Positions 1-9,135 of a stretch of 64,000 nt of DNA are shown piece by piece. Positions within the stretch are counted from its first letter, which is position 1. Each line of letters opens with the position of its first letter. The notes under the pieces are model-generated. The model saw only the letters and a program-made list of their open reading frames with translations, ran no database searches and was not told the origin of the DNA. The position numbers and the translations under genes were made by a program. Source of the DNA: Planctomycetaceae bacterium (GTDB lineage Bacteria > Planctomycetota > Planctomycetia > Planctomycetales > Planctomycetaceae); contig PBMZ01000051.1 of NCBI GenBank assembly GCA_002722955.1, positions 1 to 64,000 on the forward strand, given 5' to 3'.

Positions 1-657
1 AAACGTGCCGTCGCCGTTGTTGATGTACAGTCGGTTAGGACCGAAGTTCGTCAAGAATAGGTCAGGGTAACCATCGTTGTTGATGTCGCCAGTTGCGACG
101 CCCATTCCGTAGCCGGCATCACCAAGTCCGCTGGCTTCGGTGACGTCGACGAATTCCATTGGCGCCCGCTGCTCGAAGAGCCGATTTGTGGGCATCTCGG
201 CCGCCGACAAATTTGACTTTTCTTCGTCCGTGAACGGCGCGGATTCCTTGTTGTCTTTAACGCGTTGGTTGGTCGTTGCGTTGATTAAGAAGATGTCGAG
301 ATCACCGTCCCGATCATAGTCGAAGAAAGCCGATCCACCGGTGACCGTTGACGGCATAAAGTAGTCAACGAAGCCGCCACCAGTGTGAGTAAAATCCAGT
401 CCCGCTCGCTTCGTGGCGTCTTCGAACAGTGGTGGAGTGTCCGGAAGATTCGGGGATCCGTTTGTGGAAGTCGAGTTGCCAGGAAGCGTGCCTTCCGAGG
501 GCGGGCTGTCTTGGCGGAGAAGAATTCCTGCTCCGACACCGACCGCGGCTACAACGATGCAGCCCAAGATCGTCAAAGTTTTCGATCCCGATTTCGCATC
601 GGGTTTGGGTGTCTCTTCATTCACGTTGGATGCCAATTCCGCGTTGGTGACGATCAA
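1..657 (-). CDS. FG-GAP/VCBS repeat (CRTAC1/ASPIC-UnbV-like) secreted or anchored protein, C-terminus beyond window
   Basis: Open minus-strand frame with a TM/signal segment (TILGCIVVAAVGVGAGILL), then LFEDATKRAGLDFTHTGGGF..FFDYDRDGDLDIFLIN..GDINNDGYPDLFLTNFGPNRLYINNGDGT. Runs off the left edge; TTG at 657 is the likely but uncertain start. Not in the ORF track. Confidence 0.8.
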   Translation of the reverse strand, partial: MIVTNAELASNVNEETPKPDAKSGSKTLTILGCIVVAAVGVGAGILLRQDSPPSEGTLPGNSTSTNGSPNLPDTPPLFEDATKRAGLDFTHTGGGFVDYFMPSTVTGGSAFFDYDRDGDLDIFLINATTNQRVKDNKESAPFTDEEKSNLSAAEMPTNRLFEQRAPMEFVDVTEASGLGDAGYGMGVATGDINNDGYPDLFLTNFGPNRLYINNGDGTF

Positions 658-877
658 CTTTCCTTATCCGTTTTACCAAAAGCGGGCTGGTGGGTGAAAC
701 GCAGAGCTGAAGACATGTTTCGAGACTGTGATTTTGTCGCCGTTATACGACCATCAATCTGGTCTAGACACAGATTCGACAATCCCTAAAATCCCCGCGA
801 TTTTCTAGATCCCGCGTGGATCGATCACAACTGATACTATACGGATGGGCAATCGAATCGGCGTCCATCGAAGCTAG

Positions 878-1753
878 GTGAGTGCCATGCAAAAACCACA
901 AGTTGCCAAGCATTTGTGGTCCGCGAAGATTCCGGACACTTTCTCTTTCACGTGCGGAAACTGGAGCCTGTTGTGTGTTGCCGCTGCTGTGGTGATGTTG
1001 TCGGGATGTTATTCCTATTATCCGTACGGATATGGCCCGCATGGTTTTGGGCCGGGTATGCAACAACCGGGAGGCCCGCCGGCTGGCGTGGCACCTCAAA
1101 GTTCAGCAATGCCGCCGGCTTCGATTAATGCACAGGAGTTTTCCGCGGGTGCCTTGACCCCATCAATTGTTCCGCCGCGCAACATCGTTCGTCCGCCGTG
1201 GAATGGCTTTCCGGACGCGTCCGGCAATCTGGCGGCACCCGTCCCCAATCGGTCGGCAAATGAGCAGGATGGAACCGTCAACAAACCAGTTCCTGAGCCT
1301 GGCGTCTTGGACACTCCTGGTGAGTCCACTGGATACAACGATTCGGATTCGGGATTTCAAGACATCGCAAGTCGCAGTGATGTGAACCAGGGCGATGGGT
1401 TTTCCGAGCCAATCTCGCTGCAACCTGCGTCACGTTCGCGCGAGATCGATAAGGTGGCTCGCGGCGATGTGCCCAATCCGTTCGCTTACGACGAGCAGGA
1501 TTACAAATGGTTAAGAGGCGTGGTGGAATACGACGAGCTTGATAAGACTTGGCATCTGATGTATTCCGAGCGGCCCGATGATGAATTCGGTGGCGACTTC
1601 ACTTTAGTCGATGACGCGAAGCTTGATGTGTTGCGCAACAACGATGTAGTATACGTCACCGGTCGTATTGACCGCAGCGAAACAGATCGGCTGGGTAAGC
1701 CGTGCTATCGAATTGTGGGAGCCTGCGAACGGCTCCGGCCGAAATTAGAATAG
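878..1753 (+). CDS. Hypothetical lipoprotein-like protein
   Basis: Hydrophobic N-terminus with lipobox-like VVMLSGCYSY; Pro/Gly-rich middle; no recognised domain. Confidence 0.6.
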   Translation: MSAMQKPQVAKHLWSAKIPDTFSFTCGNWSLLCVAAAVVMLSGCYSYYPYGYGPHGFGPGMQQPGGPPAGVAPQSSAMPPASINAQEFSAGALTPSIVPPRNIVRPPWNGFPDASGNLAAPVPNRSANEQDGTVNKPVPEPGVLDTPGESTGYNDSDSGFQDIASRSDVNQGDGFSEPISLQPASRSREIDKVARGDVPNPFAYDEQDYKWLRGVVEYDELDKTWHLMYSERPDDEFGGDFTLVDDAKLDVLRNNDVVYVTGRIDRSETDRLGKPCYRIVGACERLRPKLE

Positions 1754-1762
1754 TCGGAATCG

Positions 1763-2212
1763 ATGAAGAAAAAGAAGAAGGGCCCCGGAGTAAAAGTCAA
1801 AGATTCAGACATCGGCAAAGGCGTTTTCGCCACTCAATCGTTCAGGAAGGACGATGTGCTTGGCGAGGTCAAAGGCGAGATCATCGACGACGCCAACTAC
1901 TCGACCAACTATTGCATGGACCTTGGCGATACGTTGTCTCTGGAGCCAACTGCTCCCTTCCGCTTCATGAATCACAGTTGCGAGCCCAATTGTGAGCTAT
2001 TCGTCTGGGACTTGGACGAAGACGACCCGAAGCATGATGAGATGAAGGGGCGTCTTTGGGTTGGTGCCATGCGGAAGATCAAGAAGGGTGAGCAACTCTA
2101 TATCGATTATGGCTGGCCCGCTGACAGCGCGATCCCCTGCTTGTGCGGCACCAAGAAATGCCGCGGGTGGGTGGTTGATCCAGATGAGTTACATTTGGTT
2201 GCCGCGTCGTAG
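1763..2212 (+). CDS. SET-domain protein (putative lysine methyltransferase) with post-SET-like Cys motif
   Basis: GKGVFATQSFRKDDVLGEVKGEII, RFMNHSCEPNC, GEQLYIDYGW and CLCGTKKCRG. Confidence 0.85.
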   Translation: MKKKKKGPGVKVKDSDIGKGVFATQSFRKDDVLGEVKGEIIDDANYSTNYCMDLGDTLSLEPTAPFRFMNHSCEPNCELFVWDLDEDDPKHDEMKGRLWVGAMRKIKKGEQLYIDYGWPADSAIPCLCGTKKCRGWVVDPDELHLVAAS

Positions 2213-2877
2213 AAGAAGTTGCGCCGCCCGTTCCTGAAGCGAACGTGTTTCGCATGGCTACGGGAACTCACTCGCTTGCGCTTCGTGCTTGTATTTCGTC
2301 CGCGTTGCCAAAGAATAAAAATCGCCGTCACCGTTCAGAGGGGGGGGAACGATAACGGCGATCGCGGGAATAGGACTGACAAAAGTTTGGATCAGTTGGG
2401 GGAAACCGATCCGAGTCAATCTAGCTGTCAATCATAGTGGCGTGTCGATTTTGAGCCTCTCACATGATCAGGGGGGCAAATCAGAGAGCGTGTGAGACTC
2501 GGGTCGACTCCTTTGTCAGTCCTTCGAGAGGGGGCTCCAGCAAGTATCTCATGGTGTAAAAATCCGATCGTGACACGTTGTTGTTATCAGGACCTAGCCC
2601 CGTCATTTGATAACACTTATCACGAGGAGAAGTTTCTCGAAGGCATCGCTTGAGTCATTCATCAGTGAGTCACTCTTGCGATGACAGGATTAGTTATCGG
2701 CACCAATTTTCGAGAAATCTTGCGAAGCAGTTCGTTCTTGCGTTAAAGCGGTTGGCCCTTAGAATCCAATCGCTTTCGTCGAACGAGTTGTTCCGGTTGT
2801 GGCGCGCGGCAGTTCGAGCGGCTTGGGGCTCGGGCCTCAAGCAATGTTCCACACGAACAGCGCATCCGGACTGATCG

Positions 2878-3894
2878 TCACTCAGGACTGGTGATCTGCG
2901 GCTTAAAGACGGTACAGCCGATCTGCGCGAGGTCATCGGTCAACGCGGTATACATGGCGTCGTCACGAAAGGTACCAATGATTGCACCGCCGGAACCAGC
3001 GAATTTTGCGCTCGCTCCACTACGACGTGCGCGCTGGATCATGTCGACGTGCTCGGACGGCAACTGGCAAATGCTCAGCCGCGTGTCAAAATTCTCGTCG
3101 ATCGATTTGGAAAGATTGTCGTAATCGTCTGCCAGCAGCGATGCCCTAGCCTGCTCGGCCAGCGATGAGAACTTGGTCATCGCGTCGACGACCGCTTTCT
3201 CGCCCGAATCAAACCGGGCCCTTAGGTTGTTGTGGAAGACTTCGGTGGGCTCGCTGACATCCGTGCTGAAGGCCACGTAGAGCTGGGCCAAGAGCGGCGA
3301 TTCGACATACTCGTAGGTGCCGCATTCATAGCCACAATCCTTGAACATACGATTTGCGGCAAAATCCATATAGACGGACCCGTCGTAAACCTGGATGACT
3401 CGATCCTGAAGCCCTGCGGTGATGCCCAATTCCATGTTCTCGACGCTCAGCACAAGCGACGGTTGCACATGCTGGGGGATTTCGACTTTGTAGAACTCCA
3501 TCAAGGCCCGCAGTGTGGCCACCACGATGGCGCTGGAACCGGCTAGGCCGACTTGGCGGGGGATATTGGTTTCGTAGCGAATGGAAAAGTTTCGGTCGTG
3601 CAGCGAGACGCCTTGCTCTGCACAATACTCGACGAACCGTTTGATGGTGGCTTTGACGATGCGGATGCCACCGTAATAACCGTGAAGCTTGACGTCCGCG
3701 ACTAGGTCGCTGATCGAATCGAAGCGGCTGTGGTCCTCTTGGCTGGGGATGATCTCGACATCTTCCCACTCGTACAACACGACCTGTGCTCGATAGTTGA
3801 CGATGGCGATCGAGATCGTCTTGCCGTTGTAGCCGTCGGACGGATTGCCAATTAGCCCTGCCCGTGCGTGAGCCTGTTTGCGTATGATCTCCAT
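2878..3894 (-). CDS. GHMP-family sugar kinase, glucuronokinase-like
   Basis: ARAGLIGNPSDGYNGKTIS, NIPRQVGLAGSSAIV, ELGITAGLQDRVIQVYDGSVYMDF, GASAKFAGSGGAIIG. Confidence 0.8.
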   Translation of the reverse strand: MEIIRKQAHARAGLIGNPSDGYNGKTISIAIVNYRAQVVLYEWEDVEIIPSQEDHSRFDSISDLVADVKLHGYYGGIRIVKATIKRFVEYCAEQGVSLHDRNFSIRYETNIPRQVGLAGSSAIVVATLRALMEFYKVEIPQHVQPSLVLSVENMELGITAGLQDRVIQVYDGSVYMDFAANRMFKDCGYECGTYEYVESPLLAQLYVAFSTDVSEPTEVFHNNLRARFDSGEKAVVDAMTKFSSLAEQARASLLADDYDNLSKSIDENFDTRLSICQLPSEHVDMIQRARRSGASAKFAGSGGAIIGTFRDDAMYTALTDDLAQIGCTVFKPQITSPE

Positions 3895-4085
3895 TGATGC
3901 ACCTTCCGTTGTCGTGATCTTGCGGGATTTTGGCGATCAAGCTCAGTGCGGTCAATTTCGATTTGAAACAAATTGGATTGAGAACAGAAGGTCGCAAAGT
4001 TCGCAAAGGAAGACACCTGTTGCCTTGAATTTGCACCTTTGCGTTCTTCGCGAGCTTCCGTAAACACGGAGACTCTGTACGCATG

Positions 4086-4121
4086 AAAAAAGGGCGAGAA
4101 CCGAAGTCCTCGCCCTTTTTC
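4086..4121 (-). terminator. Rho-independent (potentially bidirectional) terminator downstream of the RTX gene
   Basis: AAAAAAGGGCGAG-loop-CTCGCCCTTTTT hairpin about 20 nt past the RTX stop. Confidence 0.8.
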
Positions 4122-4141
4122 GTTGTAACGCCGCTAGCTGG

Positions 4142-6163
4142 TTAAGAGAGAGCGGCCAATTCTGTTGCGGTCAGCGTCACGGTTTCATCCTGCAAGTCGC
4201 CTTGGACAAAGATTCTGTCGTTGCCCGATCCACCGGAAATTGTATCGGCACCGCCTTGGCCGCGGATGGTGTCATCGCCATCTTCGCCGAGGATCTTGTC
4301 GTTGCCACCACCGCCAAGGAGTTTGTCGGCGTCATCGCCACCGGCAAGCGTGTCGTTGCCAGCGTTACCTCGCAAGCGGTCCAGTCCGGCACCGCCGCCG
4401 ATGATGTCATTGCCTCGACCACCATTTAAGGTGTCGTTGTCAATCCCACCGACCAAGGTGTCACTGCCTGTGCTGCCGGCGATCAAATCGTTGCCGTCAT
4501 CGCCGGTCAAGCTGTCGTTGCCACCACCACCGGCCAAGGTGTCGTTGCCCGTGCCGCCAACAATGACGTCGTCACCGTTTCCACCGTTGACGGAGTCGTC
4601 GTTGGAACCGGCATCGATGGTGTCGTTACCACTGCTTCCGTTGACGGTGTCGTTTCCGGATCCACCGGTCAAGTTGTCATCGCCAAGCTGACCAACCACG
4701 CGGTCGTTACCGTCGCCACCGCTGATGGTGTCGTTGCCCGAGCCACCAAAGGCCCGGTCATTGCCAGTACCGGCATCGATGTCATCGTCTCCACGGGAAC
4801 CTGCGACCAAGTCGTCGCCGTCGCCGCCGGTCAAGACGTCGTCGTCATTGCCACCGATCAAGCGATCATTGTCAGCGCCACCGGAGATCGTGTCGTTTCC
4901 ATCATTTCCTTGAAGACGATCGTCGCCGCCCTCACCGCTGATGTTGTCATTGCCGCCGTTTCCAGCCAAGCGGTCAACGCCGTCGCCGCCGGTCAAGTTA
5001 TCGTCGCCAGCGTTTCCTCGACCGATGTCATCGCCCGTACCACCAGTGATGGTGTCGTTGCCTTCTCCACCTTCGAGGATATCGTTTTCGCTACCACCGT
5101 CGATCACGTCATCGCCAAGACCGCCGTTGGCACTGTCGTCGCCTGCGTCGCCGGCGATGTTGTCCGCGCCGTCGCCACCGGTCAGCGTGTCGTTGTCGCC
5201 GTCACCACTGAGTGCGTCGTCGCCGTCGCCGCCGGAGAGATTGTCGTTTCCATCGCCACCGTCGAGTTGGTCATTGCCAATACCGCCAGTGAGCACGTCG
5301 TCGCCGGTGCCGCCGCCAACCGTGTCCGTTCCGTCATCGCCGGATGCGGTGTCGTTGCCGCTACCGCCGTCGATGTTGTCGTTGCCGTCGCCGCCGGTGA
5401 TGTTGTCATTGTCACCGTCTCCGTTCAACGCGTCATCGCCCGAACCGCCATCGATTGTGTCGTTGCCGTCGCCGCCATTGACCGTGTCGTTGGAAGAGTC
5501 ACCGGTCAAGTTGTCGGGGCCAGAACCACCATCGATGGAATCGGCATCATCGCCGCCAGCGACCGTATCTGTACCACTGCCGCCGTCGAGGTTATCCGTT
5601 CCGGAATCGCCCGTGATGTTGTCGTTGCCGTCACCGCCCGCGACGGTGTCGTTGCCAGAACCGCCCACGATGGCGTCGTTGCCGCCACCACCGGTGACGT
5701 TGTCATCACCTGAGCCGGCTGTAATGTTATCGCCGATCGAGCTACCCGTAATGATGTCGCCATCGTTGCCGCCATCGATCGTGACGGTATCCAAGTCCGA
5801 GAACGTTGCATCAACGCCCGAAAGATCGATCGTGTCCGCTCCGTCGCTACCGTTAACGACGATCGAGTCCACGTCGCTCGCGTTCACGGGCCCGACATCA
5901 ACCGCAGCACCGTTGGCGGTCACTGTCAATAATCCGCCGCCATCCGCGCCGATGACAATGTTGTCCGCCGCCACGTCCGAGTCCACGGTCAGGACGTCTG
6001 CGACGACGCTGGCGGTGACAGCTAGCAATGCTCGATCTTCCAACGACTCAACCGCGTCGCGAATTCGATTTCCATTCGAACGTCGCTTTGGTGCATCAAG
6101 CCGTTCACGAATTGATTGAATCCAAGGGGTCAAATGCATAGTTCCAATGTCCTTCTTAAGCAA
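4142..6163 (-). CDS. RTX-type calcium-binding repeat protein with planctomycete LEPR-XLL-like N-terminus
   Basis: Dozens of GGxGxD nonapeptides (GGDGNDNITG..), N-terminal ESLEDRALLAVTA. Confidence 0.92.
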   Translation of the reverse strand: MLKKDIGTMHLTPWIQSIRERLDAPKRRSNGNRIRDAVESLEDRALLAVTASVVADVLTVDSDVAADNIVIGADGGGLLTVTANGAAVDVGPVNASDVDSIVVNGSDGADTIDLSGVDATFSDLDTVTIDGGNDGDIITGSSIGDNITAGSGDDNVTGGGGNDAIVGGSGNDTVAGGDGNDNITGDSGTDNLDGGSGTDTVAGGDDADSIDGGSGPDNLTGDSSNDTVNGGDGNDTIDGGSGDDALNGDGDNDNITGGDGNDNIDGGSGNDTASGDDGTDTVGGGTGDDVLTGGIGNDQLDGGDGNDNLSGGDGDDALSGDGDNDTLTGGDGADNIAGDAGDDSANGGLGDDVIDGGSENDILEGGEGNDTITGGTGDDIGRGNAGDDNLTGGDGVDRLAGNGGNDNISGEGGDDRLQGNDGNDTISGGADNDRLIGGNDDDVLTGGDGDDLVAGSRGDDDIDAGTGNDRAFGGSGNDTISGGDGNDRVVGQLGDDNLTGGSGNDTVNGSSGNDTIDAGSNDDSVNGGNGDDVIVGGTGNDTLAGGGGNDSLTGDDGNDLIAGSTGSDTLVGGIDNDTLNGGRGNDIIGGGAGLDRLRGNAGNDTLAGGDDADKLLGGGGNDKILGEDGDDTIRGQGGADTISGGSGNDRIFVQGDLQDETVTLTATELAALS

Positions 6164-6470
6164 GTCAACTCAAAGTTGGAGAATATAGGCAATATAAGAA
6201 AATCCGATCCCTACAACTTTCGCAACCGAAAAATCCGGAAAAATCGGAATTCTTTTGAAATCCGCCTCGACAAGTGTGTATGCGATCCAAAGCTGTGCGG
6301 CTGAAACCGGTTACACGGAGGCAAAACGCGCGGGTCGCTCCAATTCTGACCGCCTGTCGCACGGATTCATCGAACAAAAACGAACGCCGATTCAGAGACG
6401 CTCCCATTCGTGATTCTGAGTGGGTATGCTTTCGAACTGACCCGTTGAACCGCGAATTTGGGAGCCAGCA

Positions 6471-7397
6471 ATGCGATCGTCCTCTTACCGTTCGAGCCGA
6501 AGTGATCGGGTTCGGCGGATGATGTCCATCGACGCCCACGAAACTTCGCACGAGGACGAAGTCAACACAGCGATTGCTGAACCCGCGGAGGAGCGAGAAG
6601 TCGCAACGCCGCAACCTGCGAAGCCAGCCACTTCAAAGCAGGCGAACGGCCATGTGCTGAAAAGCCCCGTTCGGAAACGCGTCAAGAAACCCATTGAGCA
6701 TGTCGACCCAACCCCGGCTCAGCGCGCGGCCCTGAATCATGTCAACGAAATGATTCAGCAGACGAGTCCGCTGACTTGGGTGTTTACGGGCGAAAGGCTC
6801 GTTGATAACAACCACACGGCATTGGCACACCGTACCTACTCCGAGTTAATCTCGGAACACGTCCGAACGGGTTGGCGCCGCTTGCTTGATGTCGTCGTGG
6901 ATACCAGTGTCGTCGAAGGCCGAGTCGACAATTTGCTGATGTCGCTCGATTGGCGAACTCTGCGGCTGCAGCCAGACATCGTCTCGATATCCGTCGGCCT
7001 TGCCGATTCGCTTCAAGGTGAACGCGGTCAACGACGGTTTCGTCGCCGCCTGGAAATGGTCATCGAATCCATTCAGAAGGCTGGTGCCATCGCGCTGTTG
7101 AACACTCCGCCGCCACCAGCGAAGCAAGCGAAGATGTATCCGGATTTGCCAGAATACATCGAGATCATTCAGAGCATGGCGGCCGAAATGGGGGCGCCGC
7201 TGATTGATCATTGGACTGAATGGAAGTTCTCCATTCTCAAAGCGCAGAAGGCCAAAGCGGACTCGACCGAGAAACGCTGGACCTCGCCGGGTGTCTTTCC
7301 CAACGCCAACGGCCACTTGCAGATGGCCCTGCACTTGCTGGGGCACTTTAGCGAGTCGCCAAATCCGTCTTACCTATATGCAAACCGCGCTATCTGA
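6471..7397 (+). CDS. SGNH/GDSL-hydrolase-like protein
   Basis: FTGERLVDNNHTALAHRTYSEL, PDIVSISVGLADSL, NTPPPP, and C-terminal FPNANGHLQMALHLL compatible with the SGNH fold. The start may be internal (about 6519). Confidence 0.5.
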   Translation: MRSSSYRSSRSDRVRRMMSIDAHETSHEDEVNTAIAEPAEEREVATPQPAKPATSKQANGHVLKSPVRKRVKKPIEHVDPTPAQRAALNHVNEMIQQTSPLTWVFTGERLVDNNHTALAHRTYSELISEHVRTGWRRLLDVVVDTSVVEGRVDNLLMSLDWRTLRLQPDIVSISVGLADSLQGERGQRRFRRRLEMVIESIQKAGAIALLNTPPPPAKQAKMYPDLPEYIEIIQSMAAEMGAPLIDHWTEWKFSILKAQKAKADSTEKRWTSPGVFPNANGHLQMALHLLGHFSESPNPSYLYANRAI

Positions 7398-8985
7398 CCG
7401 CATCGATCAAGAACCAAAAGATCGGTCCGGGAAGAATACCGAAGCCCAAGGAAACCGAAGCGGCGAGCATTGAAGCTGCCAGTGCGGGTTGCCCGCCGGA
7501 TGTCTCGGGCTGAGCGATGGGCGAATCGAAGGCGATCACGCTGATCAGCCGAAATGATACGGCGGCGGCTAAAACGAAATTTGCCAGAGCTGCCAAGCAG
7601 AGCAACACAAACGCCGGATGAGGAGTTGGCAAGATTCCCGGCGTCGAATTCAACTGAACGCTCAAGGCCGCGGTCATGATCGAGAACTTAGACCAGAACC
7701 CTGGAAACGGTGGAAACCCCGCCAAGCTTAGCAAAAAGCAAATGGCCAAGATGGCTGCCCATGGTTCAGTCTTCAAGAGTCCGCTTAAGTCGTCGACGAA
7801 TTGAAGATCAGTGTGGCGCTGTGTGGCGAACGACAGAACACCGATTAACCCAGCCATGGTCAGGCTGTAAACCAAGAGATGAAACATCATTGATTGGTTG
7901 CCCGTCAGGCCACTCCACGGCAATAGCAAACGGATCGTATTGTCGTTCGCTCCGATGCCCGCAGCCAGTGCCATCAAGATCAAGCCACCGTGCGCAATGG
8001 AAATGTGTAACAGTAAGGGACGCAGCCGAGTTTCTCGAAAGGCAAGCACATTGCCCATAGTCATCGTCGCGAGGGCGATGACGATTCCGATCAATTGAGC
8101 GGTCTCGCGGTATCCCACCATGGATTGAGATACCACTTTCCAGAGGACAAGAATCATCGAGCCTTTGACCAACGTGGTCAAGATGCCAATGTTCCAACTG
8201 GAATTCGTTTCGGCCAGATCCAAAGTCGAGAGGTGAAACGGTACGAGCGCGATCTTGGCTCCCAGGCCGGTCCAAATCAGCAGCATCGCCAGCACGCCCA
8301 AGTTGGAAGCGCTACCGATTGCGAAGTCCGTGTTGCTGGGTGAATAGGTGACACTGAGAATTCGCTGTGCAAGCTGCAGGTCCGTCGAGCCCGCCAAGCC
8401 GAAGAACAGAGCTAGCCCGTTCAGCAACAGCGCCGAAGCAAACAGATCATGGAAAACGTATCGTCGAACGGCGTTGCCATCAGCGTTCTGTTCGGACTTC
8501 GGGGTCTTTTCGGTCGAGCCCAATTTCAGAAACTGGTAGGCCACAAGGCCCGTTAGTTCAACACCAACAAACAGGCCGAGCAAGTCGCGCGCGACTGCCA
8601 AGTACATACATCCGGCGATCAACAGCAACAACAACGAGAACTTGGCACCAGTACGCTCGCTGCCAAGTCCCATGATGGCAAACAACCAGCCGATGCCCAG
8701 ACACGTCCATTGAACTCCAACAGCTAACTCGGTCGACTCGACAGATTTCGTGATCGGGCCGTAGTTTGAACCTTCCACGTCGGCTTTGTTGGATTGAGCT
8801 ACGGCGGCGGTTTGTTTGGCTTGCGACGGAAAGTCTACAGCCAACACGCCGGCAGCGGCCAAGATACCGAAGATTGCTAAAACGCCAGTAACTTGTCCCA
8901 AACGAAGTTGGCCAGCGATGAAAACAATCGCTGCCGCGATCAGCAAAACAATGTGCGGCAACAATGTGGCGATTGATTCATTCAT
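7390..8985 (-). CDS. nuoN: NADH-quinone oxidoreductase subunit N
   Basis: Multi-TM proton-antiporter family; GLVAYQFLKLGS, KIALVPFHLSTLDLAETNSS, LSLAGFPPFPGFWSKFSIM. Confidence 0.85.
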   Translation of the reverse strand: MNESIATLLPHIVLLIAAAIVFIAGQLRLGQVTGVLAIFGILAAAGVLAVDFPSQAKQTAAVAQSNKADVEGSNYGPITKSVESTELAVGVQWTCLGIGWLFAIMGLGSERTGAKFSLLLLLIAGCMYLAVARDLLGLFVGVELTGLVAYQFLKLGSTEKTPKSEQNADGNAVRRYVFHDLFASALLLNGLALFFGLAGSTDLQLAQRILSVTYSPSNTDFAIGSASNLGVLAMLLIWTGLGAKIALVPFHLSTLDLAETNSSWNIGILTTLVKGSMILVLWKVVSQSMVGYRETAQLIGIVIALATMTMGNVLAFRETRLRPLLLHISIAHGGLILMALAAGIGANDNTIRLLLPWSGLTGNQSMMFHLLVYSLTMAGLIGVLSFATQRHTDLQFVDDLSGLLKTEPWAAILAICFLLSLAGFPPFPGFWSKFSIMTAALSVQLNSTPGILPTPHPAFVLLCLAALANFVLAAAVSFRLISVIAFDSPIAQPETSGGQPALAASMLAASVSLGFGILPGPIFWFLIDAVR

Positions 8986-9055
8986 TTCAGTTCAATTTGC
9001 GGCACGGCGCAAGCCGCCCAGTGACATCATCACATTGTCCCACCGTAACCGCGCA

Positions 9056-9128
9056 TCTTCGTTAACCCGTAGCCGTAGGCGAGGAGCATGCCAATAAACC
9101 TCGCCTACGGCTACGGGTTAAACGAAGA
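9056..9128. repeat. Inverted repeat family A copy 1
   Basis: TCTTCGTTAACCCGTAGCCGTAGGCGAGG / CCTCGCCTACGGCTACGGGTTAAACGAAGA. Confidence 0.9.
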
Positions 9129-9135
9129 CTCCGGT

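Noticed and set aside
3326-4084. 252-aa minus-strand ORF overlapping the GHMP kinase
   Set aside because: Out-of-frame Arg-rich shadow of a well-supported kinase gene.
4910-6119. Long plus-strand ORFs (392 aa Ser/Pro-rich, 267 aa Val/Ala-rich) opposite the RTX gene
   Set aside because: Products of the periodic antisense of GGxGxD repeats; low complexity and no ribosome site; the RTX frame explains the DNA.
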